Source: Didymella arachidicola (Eukaryota; Ascomycota; Dothideomycetes; Pleosporales; Didymellaceae). From it: a DNA stretch of 64,000 bases. The DNA is taken from NCBI GenBank assembly GCA_016630955.3, contig CM049990.2, positions 744,001 to 808,000 on the forward strand. Reading direction: 5' to 3'. The notes beneath the pieces were generated by a model, which had not been told where the DNA came from, searched no databases, and saw nothing but the letters and a program-made list of their open reading frames with translations. Made by a program: the position numbers and the translations under genes. Positions 35,173 to 46,707 of this stretch are shown here, piece by piece (within the stretch, counting starts at the first letter, position 1; each line of letters starts with the position of its first letter).

Positions 35173-35500
35173 ATTGACTGTTCAATTCGCGCCTTCAAAG
35201 ATCGATCGAGGGGTGGTGGAGTAGTGCGCGTTGCGGACGATCGTATGAGTAGCGTTCGACGGGCTTCGTGCAAAGTTCGGCGGTCGCGTCGACGGTCGCG
35301 TCAATGTTCGAGGAGCGCAGAGGTTGGGATCGTGAAATGGCGCAAACTGCAGGACGGTATTGTACAGCGGAGCGGCGTGTATTCAGACGTGTCGACGGTC
35401 GATGTCTACCTTGGCATACGAAAGTCGCTGTTGGAGCTCTAGCGCTTGCCATTTCACTAGCGCGATTGCATTATGTCAGCGACTCTGAGCGTCACAGCCC
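35173..35500. promoter_or_regulatory. Divergent SMD3/GEP4 promoter region
   Basis: 328 bases between divergent start codons. It contains an ATG at 35473 that opens an out-of-frame upstream ORF overlapping the GEP4 start. Confidence 0.5.
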
Positions 35501-36364
35501 ATGCACTTCTCCCGCCATCAACAATCTTGCAGCATGTGGATGAACGTCTCCGGGACACTGAATGTGTTTCGACTTTTGAAGGATCCCACACTGTGTCTCC
35601 CGCAGCATACAGTGTCGACGTTCAATCATCTGCCAATTCCCCTTTCGAAAGCGTTTCCTCGAAAGATTGGCAGAGATGGGGAGAAAGAAGTCGACATCCA
35701 AGCGGTAGTGCTTGACAAGGATAATTGCTTTGCTATACCTCACACTGATGAGGTGCATAAGCCTTACAAGGTAGGCCAGGTCTTTTCACTAGTTTCACAT
35801 TGTTTTGATCACACACATCACGATCAATTCCGTGCAGTCCTACTATCTCTCGGGACTATTCAGCCCCGTATTTGGTTCTAACCTCATTTGAATTATAGGA
35901 ACATTTCCAACGTCTCCGTGAAGCATATCCTGGTGCGAAGCTACTCATCGTATCCAACACAGCGGGGACGAACTCAGATCCGGAGCTCAAGCAAGCAGCC
36001 GTCCTAGAAGCCAACACTGACGTCAAGGTTCTCCAGCATTCTACAAAGAAGCCCGGCTGCAAAGAGGAGGTCATGGCCTACTTCAGAGCTCATCCAGACT
36101 CGGGTGTTACAAGGCCAGATCAAATCGCCATTGTAGGGGACAGACTCTCGACTGACATCATGATGGCGAACATGATGGGAAGCTATGGCTTCTGGATCAA
36201 AGACGGGGCAGTGAGGCCGGGTTTTGTAAGCCGACACTCTTGTAGTGATTTCTCTGCTAATGACGTCAAAGCTTGCAAGGATGGAGGACAGGCTGCAGAG
36301 CTTTCTGTTCCGCAGAGGATATGCTGCCCCGAATCCAGCTCGTAACAACCAATTCGAGCAATGA
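35501..36364 (+). CDS. GEP4: Mitochondrial phosphatidylglycerophosphatase Gep4
   Basis: HAD-superfamily phosphatase that converts phosphatidylglycerophosphate to phosphatidylglycerol for cardiolipin synthesis on the matrix side of the inner membrane. Exons are 35501-35770, 35899-36225 and 36272-36364; 229 residues from the first in-frame ATG. The family start MNVSGTLNVFRLL begins at an internal ATG at 35540, which would give 216 residues and is equally plausible. Motifs are the nucleophile VLDKDNCF (DxD), LLIVSNTAG, the Lys in STKKPGCKEEV, and the GDRLSTDIMMAN motif. The exon-3 tail matches family ends. An upstream out-of-frame ATG at 35473 may dampen translation. Confidence 0.93.
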
Positions 36365-36737
36365 GCTAGTGTGCACGGTAGTGTTTGATCGGAGCACAGC
36401 TATCGGCAGCATTCAGCAAGGGTTATTGCTCTTACCGCGGCGACTCCGACAGCCAACTAGGCCTGCTAGCCGGCTCAGGAAATATAAGTGCTGCAGAGGA
36501 AAGAGGAATGCAGTGGGAGGGATTATATCATGGACACTAAATACACGGGGTACACCAGCACGGTGTTGTAGGGCGCGATCTTATCGGATCTTTTGTTCTT
36601 AGCACTCATAACAGCTTCCTGTACATGTCACAATCGAAAACTTTCATCTTCAGGTCCACTCTCATGCCGCATCGCGGATTTCTATCTCGTTGTTTCAACG
36701 GACTGCTAAGCGGACTACCCTTCTGCCAATCCCCCTT
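36365..36737. other. Convergent intergenic region
   Basis: 373 bases between the 3' ends of GEP4 and the methyltransferase gene. No gene is seen. Confidence 0.45.
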
Positions 36738-37703
36738 TCACACTTTCCGCACTACAACCCCAAACCACACCTTACACCCCACCCACTTTTTCCCCCTGCT
36801 CCCCACAACACCCTTCTGTACATCGCTCTCGCCTACACTCCTCTCCCGCGCAGCCACAACTCTCAGCACATTCCCCATCTCAGCGGCACGCACCGTTTCT
36901 GCAAGCGTGTACACGTAGCTCTCGCCCCGCACCTTGACACCCGCGGCGTTGACGAACCCGGCTGAGGACCGCGACCCCATCTCCGCGTGCATGTTTGTCA
37001 CCAGCGCTGTGCCGCCGGGTGCGAGCAGGGAGGAGAGGGTCGTGAAGAATGTGGCTACGGGGATGTGTTCGAGGACCAGGGTGGAGATGACTAGGTCTTG
37101 GGGAAGGAGGCCGAGGGCAGAGGGGGCGAAGGGGGTGGTGGGGAAGGGGTCGCAGTGTTCGAGGCGGAGCGTGGTGTTTGCGTTTGCGTCTGCGAGTGGC
37201 GTGAGTTTTGTACGCGCAAGGCTGAGCATGCCGGCGGAGAAGTCGAGGCCGGATACGTTGATGGTTTTGTCTGCGGGCCAGGGGTGGGAGAGGAGGCGTG
37301 AAGTGTTGCGACCAGTGCCGCAGCCAAGATCGAGGACGTTGATGATTGGGCCAGATCTTGAAGCAACTTCGTCCAATAAAAGGGGAAGCAGAGCGTCCAG
37401 CTCGTCGTCGTCGATAGACTGAAGCATGTTACCGTCTGTGTCGTAGACAGTGGCCCATTGGTCATACGCTTCTTGAGTACCAACGTGCTGGACAGGCGTC
37501 GAAGTCTTGATTGGCATGACCTGGGATGCTTGAGGTGTGTTTTGATTCTGATCCTGCGCCAATGGGCTTGGTGTGGGGATCTTTTGGGTGGTCGCTAGCA
37601 TACCGGCATCTGATGGGTCGGATTCGGTCATCGAGAAGGAGACATTGGGGTTGAGGTCTACGAGTGATGTGTCGAACGTCGAATTCACCGATGGTTGGGT
37701 CAT
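36738..37703 (-). CDS. Class I SAM-dependent methyltransferase
   Basis: Single-exon protein of 321 residues. The N-terminal 80 residues are polar and Ser/Thr/Pro/Gln-rich. The methyltransferase fold begins at AYDQWATVYD, with SAM-binding motif I VLDLGCGTGRNT near residue 123, an acidic loop (LDFSAGML), motif II-like DLVISTLVLEHIP, and the post-motif APGGTALVTNMH. This matches the UbiE/Methyltransf_11/25 group of small-molecule methyltransferases. The substrate cannot be inferred. It lies between mitochondrial genes but has no clear targeting sequence. Confidence 0.85.
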   Translation of the reverse strand: MTQPSVNSTFDTSLVDLNPNVSFSMTESDPSDAGMLATTQKIPTPSPLAQDQNQNTPQASQVMPIKTSTPVQHVGTQEAYDQWATVYDTDGNMLQSIDDDELDALLPLLLDEVASRSGPIINVLDLGCGTGRNTSRLLSHPWPADKTINVSGLDFSAGMLSLARTKLTPLADANANTTLRLEHCDPFPTTPFAPSALGLLPQDLVISTLVLEHIPVATFFTTLSSLLAPGGTALVTNMHAEMGSRSSAGFVNAAGVKVRGESYVYTLAETVRAAEMGNVLRVVAARERSVGESDVQKGVVGSRGKKWVGCKVWFGVVVRKV

Positions 37704-38210
37704 TCTTAACGTATTTGCGAAGCTCGAGGTCTTCTTCGAGCAAACGGCGATGATTTAGACTGGAATTGATCGAGAATGTGGATGCGCAGTCGATAAAATC
37801 CGCCGCACCAATTGACGACCCGAACAGGCTGCAGATCAGAGGTGATGTAGACGGAGGGTGATGCCTTGAAATTTGAGGCGGCCTTGCGCCGTCTATATAT
37901 TGGTTGTATGCGCCCTCTACACATGCGCTTCGTCCCGATTAGGCAATCTGTCGACCAGCGTGCGGGAGCGTGACTCAGACGCACATGTTGGTACGCGCTA
38001 GAGAACGTGACCACGCGACAGAAGTCGGTCCCACATTCGCGTGCCGTGTGAAAGGGCACGAAATGCGAAGCCACTTGCGATGTGTCATTCCGGTGTTTGT
38101 ACATTCTCAACAGTCAGATCGTGCTGTTGTACATCGTCCGTGACTTCTCAGGCTCCAATGTTGTACAGATAAGTTACACGTCGGGTCCAGCTGATCGTTC
38201 ATGACAGCAT
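37704..38210. promoter_or_regulatory. 5' region of the methyltransferase gene
   Basis: About 500 bases between minus-strand genes. No gene is seen; it is the methyltransferase promoter plus the metaxin-like gene's 3' end. Confidence 0.4.
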
Positions 38211-39227
38211 TCATGAGCTGCCAGAAAAGTGTTTCTTCAGGATCCTGTTCCTGTGCGCAACCAGGCGTTGCCGCGGTGTTAGCGCGTCACGCAGGCGTGT
38301 GTCTAGCCAACCCTTGCCAAGCTTGTCATCCAGTAGCAGATGCGTGTAGGCAAACACGCTCGCATCGAACAGACCGGGTGTGTCTGCACCGAAAAACCAC
38401 TCATTATCTCCAAGCAGCGAGTCAAGAGCCGTGAATGCCTCTTCCGCCTGGTTGTATAGTGTCTCTGCGCTTATGATGGACGAGAACTTGAGTAGCTCCT
38501 TCTCGGCTGCAAGTCGAAGCTCCCGCGCTATTGTGAGACGGACAAAGGGGTTGCTGGATGTGGGCAGGAGATATAGCGGTTCAGCGATGGAGGTGAAGTT
38601 ATTCGAGAGGTAAATGCTGTAGAGCTGAGGTGACGTTAGCCATAGCTTCGTCGATGCCAGAGTTCAGCTACTCACCCATGCTCTGCGTATTCGGTGGTCA
38701 AGAAGAGAAAGATATGCTTCGTAGCGCAGATCTCCAGACTCTTCGATCGCTGTCTGGCTGTTGTTCATCGTCCATCGTTGTAGCTTGCCCGAGGGTACTG
38801 GCTGGACAGGCTTGAGTGTATCTGGCTGCACGGGCAGGAGGAATGGCAGCGCACCGCTCGGTGATGCATGATTACTGGAGGCAGTGACCTGGAAGTCGAC
38901 ATGGGAGAACTTGAGATATGCCTGGAGCGACTGTGAGCGCGATTCGCACTAGATAATCACATCTATTCATACCTGCCACTTCAGACATGCTGGGTTATAC
39001 GACGGCGCGCCCCTTGAGGCGCCCTCCTTTGTCGTGAAGACATGTAATATTGGTATATTGCGCTCACGCGGTGCGCGTTGTGGAAGATTGTTGATCTGGT
39101 ATGTGACGAGCGGGAACTTGTCGAACAGCTGCTTGATGGGCGCAGGTACGTCGAAGATGCTGCGCGCTGCGGGCTGCTGTTGTCGCCGACCGGTCACTGG
39201 GTCTGTGTTTGTCTTCACTTGTGACAT
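38211..39227 (-). CDS. Metaxin-like / SAM-complex subunit (GST fold)
   Basis: Predicted outer-membrane mitochondrial sorting and assembly (SAM) component of 304 residues, similar to fungal metaxins/Sam35. Exons are 39227-38973, 38921-38676 and 38624-38211. The longer frame starts at TTG; the first ATG is 39227. The N-terminal thioredoxin-like part has NIPILHVF and ACLKWQAYLKFSHVDFQV, followed by the family-typical SSNHASPSGALPFL. The C-terminal GST-C-like part includes AEEAFTALDSLLGDNEWFFGADTPGLFDASVFAYTHLLLD in segments. It helps insert beta-barrel proteins in the outer membrane. It could equally be labelled Sam37/Tom37-like; I favour metaxin/Sam35. Confidence 0.82.
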
Positions 39228-42200
39228 GGTGGTCCAATGGTAACGCGCGAAAGTCCTCCGTGGTTGGTGTCGCAAAAGTTTGTGATGCAGCGATTCGGAG
39301 GAGAGCTTCCTCGCCTGATCTTGCCGTTCTTGAGCCCCGGACGTGTGCCAACGTCATCCAAACACCACCTCTCCAACGACCCTCACGATATCTTGGAGAC
39401 GGATGAGACCTCACGTTACGTGTTGCCGTGAGAAGCGGCGTACTTAGGACTCTCCTTTAGTGAAGTCTCATCCATCGGATTTTCTCCTCAGGCACATTGC
39501 AACAAACACTCCAGTGACTCCACTGCCATCGGAGCTCTACCTGTGTCTCCGCAGCGGTGTCTCATGCCATACCTAAACTCAACGTGATAGGGTCGGGCCC
39601 TATAGTAAAACCGGGCCCTACATACTGTGCACATTTCGAAATGCCATCATGTGAGCAGCCTTACATTTGCGGTGTCTGCCTTTTCATGATCCGTAACAGA
39701 ATCCGCGAAGGATCCGTTCGATAGAGCTGGAACGGCCGCCGATAATATTCTTCGAGAATCAAGGTAGAGCTTGGCAACTCTTGGGGCGGGGCTGAAGAAA
39801 GACTGCTCTGTGTGTGTCCGTGTGTGCAGGTCGAACCTTTTCCTCCATGATGAATCAAAGAGGCTGCACAGCGAACCGTGCCAGTTGTCTATGGATCTGT
39901 TACAATATAAAAGACCAGGCTGCATCGGGATCACAGCGAAGAGTAAGCTCTCCTCACTAGTTGACTGAAACAGCCGCCTCGAACCGAATCATAGAGAATG
40001 TTGATGCAAGCATGAGGTCTGCGCAAATACCGCAACCAATGCGATCTTGGATATCGCAGTGCCTCGACAATCATCCAGATTGCCGGCACTAGGCAAGTGC
40101 GCATTCAGCTCGCTTACCATTACTCTTAACACACGTGTCACTACAACCAGTCACTGGTATCTAGGAGCTTCACTCCGCGACAGTCAAACCTTAAGGCGAG
40201 GCCTGTCTCGGTATTGGTTGCCGATCTTTGAAGCGAAAGGTGATCCATGCTTTCAAACTTTCTGTTTGGTCCTATGGAAGGAGCCATATGCACCTACTGG
40301 CGCGTACAGATGAGCCGGCAACCTCGTTTTTTTCTTGTCGAATAAGACAGCGCCGACAACACCATAACCAAGCAATACCAGACTGAAATTGTCGAGAGCG
40401 ACTATCTTGAGTCAGATGGAGCTGAGTTGTACACTATTGAAGTAGCATAGAAAGCTGTGCATGGTTCGTAATTTCAAGATGCAAAACTGCGGTCTGAAGA
40501 TCGTCGAGGTCGTGAGTGACTGTCACCCTTGGCAAGGTAACTGGTACGTTGCTGCTGCTGATCACAACCAAGCATCTCTCAGCCCTCTTGAATACAATTC
40601 AGCACAACAAAGAGAGGTTATGACGCTCTCGAGTGAGGTACATTTACGTGAACCTTTAGTTACTGGTGAATGGCAAGAAAAGACTAGGCGCTATAGGCAA
40701 AGTATGTCTTGGAAGAAGGGAGATCTCTGACGGGTGTAGCTACGTATCTCATTGCCTAGTAAGTCTTCTGGCGGCTACATATGTCTTCAGCGATACGACC
40801 ATGTAGCATCCCGACTAAAGGCAAATCTTATGTATATACCTATTCAGCTATGCCAACAGTATCCGGTACCTCTGAGCGTCTTACTGATGCCGAAAACCGG
40901 CTTCTCATGTCCTTACGTGACATAATTCTTACTCATTTTCTTGTCTTTTCTACATTTGCACCTTTGTTCAACACCCTCTCGCCTTCAAATTGCATCCCTA
41001 CACCACACAACACGTTCTTCGTCTCTTGCAGCTTTGCAGAGTCGTCTTTCATTGCATCGTAAAGGGTATAGTCGTTCATGGAAGCGGCAGATGGCGAGCC
41101 AGTGGGGTCAACTGCTTGGAGTCAGCTCGCTGCGTCAATCGAAAGGACGAATTTGCCTAGAGCTTGAATTTCGTTGTCACGGATTGCCAACATACTAACA
41201 GCGACAGCGTCGTGCCTCGGAGTAAAAAGGGTCTTCGTTGAAACTGACCGACGGGCTATGTCGAGGGATAACGTGGGTAGATCGAGTGAAGCTTGATGTT
41301 GTGAGCAAGGTCAGGACGACGGGTCTGTGTATGTACCATTGCATCTAACCAAAGAGGTACAACCCTCAATCACAGCTGGCCCGCCTCTGGAGTATTGTTT
41401 TACGGTTTCGGGTGCGGTGGGACGCGTAGTGGTGATATCAATGCTTCCGTCGAGCGAGGAACGCTGGGGACCCATAGAAGTGGTTTGTCTGCCCATGTTG
41501 AATAAGTGAGCAGGAACTGTAGAATATGAAGAAGTTCAGTCGTATGATAGCACTGAAGAGGGCAAAGGGGAGTTTGGTGAGTAGATACGCTACGGAAGAA
41601 GTCTCCGCATTGGGATAATAGAAGGCCATGGTGCGCAAGGCTGAACGTGACCAGGTCAAGATGTAACCCCTGGTAAGCGAGTAGGTAGCGTAGTGTCTTT
41701 CTCTATAAGAAAAGACGTGTCGTCGCGAAGTGTACATCCACCTCTTCTGGCCTATCATAACATCAAATTTCTAGCCGGGCTAATCCACACAGAACCCAGT
41801 GCTCCTCCCAGGAGCCTTTGAGCTAATGTGCATCGGCCTTCGGAGTGGGCAGTCATGACCGAGCGGTGAACGACGAGCTTGTCCATGCAACGGCAAGGCA
41901 AGGCCGGTCTGAGATATGTTACACAGCAGAACATATAGGTGTGAATGTCTCCAACGATGAAGTGTAGGATGGAGCGCTGGTGATGGTGGTGGCCGTGACC
42001 TAGCTCGTCAGCACCCCGATCACTACCAATCTTGGAGCCGTAATTTCCGCCCGCATCACCCCTTGGCTTTCAGTGCTCAGATCTTCGCAATTACAAAAGA
42101 AGGGCACGGACCAGATATACTTCCAACTAGATTTGATCTTGCTAGTGTTGAGTGTGTTTATAATGGTTACAGTCATCTCGATATTTAGTAGGGAGATTTT

Positions 42201-44008
42201 GTAGTTTGGGAAAATATCCGAAAGGTCATTGCGATCTAGACGTCTATAGGCAAATTTAACCCCTGTCATGTGAAGCGATGTCCACACTGTCACCCGATAT
42301 TGAAGTGAACGAGCGATTCCTGGTCGCTTCTTGTTAAGCGATGTGTCACTTCCCAGAGAAGAAAGACTGGGGAATCTACCTCCTTTTCCACCCGTTAAAC
42401 CCTGCATCGCACCTCGGATGCGTTCATCGACCCTGGAAAAATAAGGTTGGCGGTATGTTTTGACTCCTGTAAGGCTGAGGTCAATCTCTCGTGATGATAT
42501 TCCAACAACGAAACACGACAAAGCATTGGACTGGAGTGGTTGGCTGGCAGATGCTGAGCCTGGAGGACATACGGAATCACCGGAGTATGCAGTATTTGGT
42601 CAAATTGAATGGCGTGGGAACTTTTGTGGAGCGGATAGCGTGGCATAACTGTAATTGTATCGCACGAGTGTCCCAGGGTCAAACGGGGTAGATAATGGAC
42701 TCGTCATTTGTGCCAGCCGATTGAATCATGTAGAGGCGTCGAGGGGGTCTTTACTATGTTTTCAAAAGACTACTGCCGAGAAAGAAGAATGCGCTCATTA
42801 CCACGGCTCTGAAAGCATCAGGTGTTTCTGCGCATCTTTCTTCACAAGTGGAAATTCTGCGGAAATGTACTGCCAGTATTGGGTTTCGCAAAAGTTGCCC
42901 ACGCCTAAATTGGTTGTAGACGTAGTATGTCCTAGACTTCGCGACTAAAAGCAAAATTCCTAGAGTCGTCGCGACCCATGCAGGGGTTGAGGGGATGCGG
43001 CTCGTCACACCAACATGCAGACTTGCGCAGGTGCCCACAATCCTCCTCTAGGCTACAGTGTAAGTGAAGGACGTAGAAGGCCCGACTTACGGATGTGATT
43101 GGACTCATGTCTCAGTCTTGTTGAATCATTGCGAGTCAGTCGATCGACCAAGTTCGACATAAGCGGAAAGCAGGACAACGCGCCTTCCGATGAAGGATGC
43201 TCGCTCGCTGCACAGCCAATGTTGTGTATTCTCTCTTAATCGTTACTCTTGCATCGAATCAAAGACCGATGTGACACGCGTAGCACATCGACACCTCCGT
43301 TTGTTGTGACTACCCAGTAGACGTTCACACGTTAGCGCCGAACCACAACAGTGCTGTTGAGTGCCGACGTATGGTCAATATCGTCTGAAATCTAAGAGGA
43401 GATGCAAGATGAGTTTCAGGTTGTGTTCGCGCAAGCGACAGGCTCGGGATCGCGACGTGATGCAAGGCTCGGCTGCGCCTGCTTTGCGCAGCCTCGCTCG
43501 CGGTTGCTCCGCCTCGTCAGCCCCTGATGGAAGAAAAGCCCTTGCGCTGTGACAGCAACGAGCCAAGTCTAGAGCCAGCTCCAGAACATGATCCTCATGC
43601 TTGACGCTGCTCAGGCTTGCCGGCTCTAGGCAGAAAAAACACTGTCCGCTTACCACAGTCCTTGAACACATACACCAGGCCTAACCACAGACCGTGACTC
43701 CTAAGCTCATTCTGTCCTTGCAAGGAAGTCCTCAGATTGGGATTGATGACCCGAGATGAATCTTTAGATCAGTATAGCTGCGGAGCTGTCGTGTTTGTAG
43801 AAGAAGCTTCAAGATCTAAGGGCTGACATTGAAAGTAGGAAACCAGTACAGAGCGGAGACAAATCAATAATGCGAACGAACTCTATTGATGCCTAATTCC
43901 AAGAACCACCGAGGTCACAGATCACTACCGTCCATGACAGACACGAGCGGACAATCTTCTGCCTTACGGCGTTAGCACTTACGCTGAGCCGCGCATCCGC
44001 AGACTTCA
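39228..44008. other. Gene-poor region of 4.8 kb
   Basis: No coding region with a recognisable domain or convincing splice structure was found on either strand. The longest open frame (minus strand, 42000-42521) has no start context or motif that I trust. A CGGGCCCTA motif occurs twice at 39589-39622. There are no terminal repeats like those at 53-61 kb. It may hold orphan genes, non-coding RNAs or strongly degraded repeats. Confidence 0.45.
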
Positions 44009-46282
44009 TCAAGATGCTTGCGGCTTCTCATTCTCAATCGCAGCGGCATCATCAGCCTTATCCTTACTATCTGCACATGGAGATGGAGTGAGAACCTCGT
44101 GGGGCGCGTTCGCGTCAGGCTCCACGGGTAAGGCACCACTGCACAATGGGACATCATTTATAGGCTGACCTGACAGTAGTGTGGGTGAGCGCGGCGCTGG
44201 CTCAACGACGGAATCAGATATAACGTCCTCCGCGACTGCAGCAAACTCCTTCGTTGACTTTACCCTCGATGGTGCCCTTGCGTCCGAGCTCGAGCTGGAA
44301 CCCGACGTCACAAGGTCGCCTTCCACTTCTTTGGCACCCACCTCGTCCTCCGCCATCACCTTCACACTCGCCGAGCATTCGGCCTCCATGTTCCCGACAA
44401 CCTTCGCTTCCACCCTATACTCTTGTCCATAGTTTTTTCCAAAGACAGCCATACCAAACAGCCCACCCATCCTCTGCTTGGGACGCGACTGCTTCCAGCC
44501 GCTGAAGCTGATCGGTTTCTGATCGGTGCCACCAGCGAGCCAGAAGAGCGTTGGAGGTATTCTACCGGACGACTCAGCGCCACCTCGAAGCTGCGGGAAT
44601 GGTGGGTTGAGAATCTGTGCTGGAGTGACGGGTGTGGGCTGATTGACGGGTGAGTCAGATCGGCGGTGGAATAAGGACGACAATGAGAGGCGTGAGGGAT
44701 GAGACCGCTTTGATGGTGCGGAGACTGTAGTTGTTGATGCTGACACCGCTGGACTAAGTATCGGAACTCGAGGCACCTGTGGAGCGGATGAGCTTGACGT
44801 AACGCTCGATTTCCCTCTGCAAAGGTGAGCTGGCAGTGGCGCCCTCCCGTTTATTCTCTCACGCATTTTCGCCACTCTTTCTGGCGTCACTACGCGAGCC
44901 GGGGGCAAATCGTCATCGCTGTCGTCATGATACCTATGACAAGGTTGGCAAAGCAGTATCCATCGTTTGAGCTTGAAAGCAAACGTGTCAGTTGAGGCTC
45001 TCTCGTATCCAATTCCACCACGGAGCCTTGGCGTGTTAGCATCGGAGTTGCCACCTTTGAGTTCGAGTCTCATGTCGCCCATTTTAGTGCTATCGGTATC
45101 TTGACTCCCAAAGGTTGCGGTGCTGTCGCGGCTATCACTGATGCCTTGTGTCGGCTGCAAAGACGTCTGTTTGGGTGAGCGTTTCTGGTATACTTTGCTT
45201 TCTGCCAGGGCAGTATCAAGAGGCGAAGCATAGAGGTCAATGGATGCCCTATTGCTGGCCTGTACCTGCTTGACTATCACAGTCGTAGTTTGCGGCTTCT
45301 TAAAATCGACGAGATGCGACGAGAGGGAAGGCCCCCGATCGCCGTAGTACACAGTGTCCGAATAATCTGTCGTCTTGCTAGTGTTGTGAGCTACTCTTGG
45401 GATGTTGCTCCGATCGGTCAATGGACTGCTAGACCCAGCCCGTAGAGCGATTGCATGCTTCGGTATCTCGTGCCGGTGAACAAAAGGATAGTTCTCAGAA
45501 TGAGGAAGAAGGGGCAGATGATGCAACTTAGGACTCGTAGGTTTCTTTGTAGGCGATTCCACAATTGCGTGGTGTGAATCTTGCAGACGTGTATATGTTC
45601 CGCGGTTAGAGGGGCCCGTTCCGAGTCTCGAAGGCGGTCTCTTGACAGGTTCATGACGCGGAGTGGTATTGGCTGCATTTGGCGCAGGTAGCCGGACTAT
45701 GCCAGGAGGAAGCCGCGATACTCGGGGAGGATTGCCAATTCGTCTTGCGGCGCGTTCTGGAGTGACGGGACGAGGCCCCAGAAGCACCGAATCACTGCTG
45801 TTGGCGAGGTGGGTGAGATGACGAGTATCGACAGCTGAGCGTCTCATGTGAGTACCTCCGGAAATGATGTGCGAGCCAGGAGCACCAGTTTTGCATGCAT
45901 TGCACGGCTCGTGTGGGACAATCTTTGGCCCTCGCATGCCGCAGAAGCTGCAACGACGTTTCTCTATGCTTGCGAATAGATGGCCAGAATCTGGATCGTA
46001 CGGGCACGGCGGAGCTGACTCGCTGGCAGGCACAACTGCACGATCGAGAGTGAGTAGCTGCTCGGTGCCGGAAACAAGGGGTGATCTATTTGCACGTTTC
46101 CCAAACGGGCTTGGTGTTGTTATAGGGCGATCGATCAGATCAATCTTCGAGCTCGAGGGGCGGAGGGACGGCAGGGCATGCACTATACCTGAGGACAGAC
46201 GTTGGAGAAGTGTCTTCGGTCGTTGGAGGGGATGCTCTTTTTTAAGTGGCACGGCACACTCAGGCTGTTTGGGTGTCGTCAT
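44009..46282 (-). CDS. Hypothetical Ser/Thr/Pro-rich protein with Cys clusters (757 aa)
   Basis: Single-exon protein that I do not recognise. The frame extends to a GTG at 46294; the first ATG is 46282. An N-terminal segment near residues 90-135 carries CPYDPDSG, CSFCGMRGPK and CNACKTG, a likely zinc-binding pair. A second Cys/His cluster near residue 460 reads LLCQPCHRYHDD. A helical PARVVTPERVAKMRERI segment follows. Nearly all the rest is low-complexity and probably disordered, with basic patches. No signal peptide or membrane span is seen. The architecture resembles the 486-residue protein at 11416-12876: two small Cys clusters separated by disordered sequence. Confidence 0.75.
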   Translation of the reverse strand: MTTPKQPECAVPLKKEHPLQRPKTLLQRLSSGIVHALPSLRPSSSKIDLIDRPITTPSPFGKRANRSPLVSGTEQLLTLDRAVVPASESAPPCPYDPDSGHLFASIEKRRCSFCGMRGPKIVPHEPCNACKTGAPGSHIISGGTHMRRSAVDTRHLTHLANSSDSVLLGPRPVTPERAARRIGNPPRVSRLPPGIVRLPAPNAANTTPRHEPVKRPPSRLGTGPSNRGTYTRLQDSHHAIVESPTKKPTSPKLHHLPLLPHSENYPFVHRHEIPKHAIALRAGSSSPLTDRSNIPRVAHNTSKTTDYSDTVYYGDRGPSLSSHLVDFKKPQTTTVIVKQVQASNRASIDLYASPLDTALAESKVYQKRSPKQTSLQPTQGISDSRDSTATFGSQDTDSTKMGDMRLELKGGNSDANTPRLRGGIGYERASTDTFAFKLKRWILLCQPCHRYHDDSDDDLPPARVVTPERVAKMRERINGRAPLPAHLCRGKSSVTSSSSAPQVPRVPILSPAVSASTTTVSAPSKRSHPSRLSLSSLFHRRSDSPVNQPTPVTPAQILNPPFPQLRGGAESSGRIPPTLFWLAGGTDQKPISFSGWKQSRPKQRMGGLFGMAVFGKNYGQEYRVEAKVVGNMEAECSASVKVMAEDEVGAKEVEGDLVTSGSSSSSDARAPSRVKSTKEFAAVAEDVISDSVVEPAPRSPTLLSGQPINDVPLCSGALPVEPDANAPHEVLTPSPCADSKDKADDAAAIENEKPQAS

Positions 46283-46707
46283 ATCAGAATTCACGTTCAG
46301 GCCGTTGCGTGTATATTTGAGCTATGCACGTGAAGTGTGACTGTCAGATCAAGCAATGCGATTGCACCACACTATAAGCTGCTGCTCGTGGAAGACAGAG
46401 GCTTTATGTGCAGCAGAAGTGTCAAACACAACTTACACCCATGGCATGTGTCCACCAACGCTTAGGGACTAAGCGCATCATGGGCAAACGCTCCTATCGT
46501 ACATCCGCTAGGGCGTGTACGCATCAACACATCCTTGAAAACGGCTACTTCGGATGGTCGTGGAGGCTGGTCGACGCATATCTGTGAGTTGTTGCGGTCG
46601 TCTGACGGCAAGCCGATGGGTGGACGGAAAGCTTCCCCTAACTTCGGGTGGCGGCGATTACGGTCCGATCTGTTTCTGCCGTCCGCATGTCTCGGACACT
46701 GACTCCT
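46283..46707. other. Intergenic region, hypothetical gene promoter and GPI12 3' flank
   Basis: 425 bases between minus-strand genes; no coding region is supported. Confidence 0.4.

Noticed and set aside
39589..39622. Duplicated CGGGCCCTA motif as a possible mobile-element end
   Set aside because: It is a short direct repeat with no terminal inverted repeat partner or target duplication.
42000..42521. 173-residue minus-strand open frame in the gene-poor region
   Set aside because: No domain, no signal, no splice partner and no good start; it may be chance.
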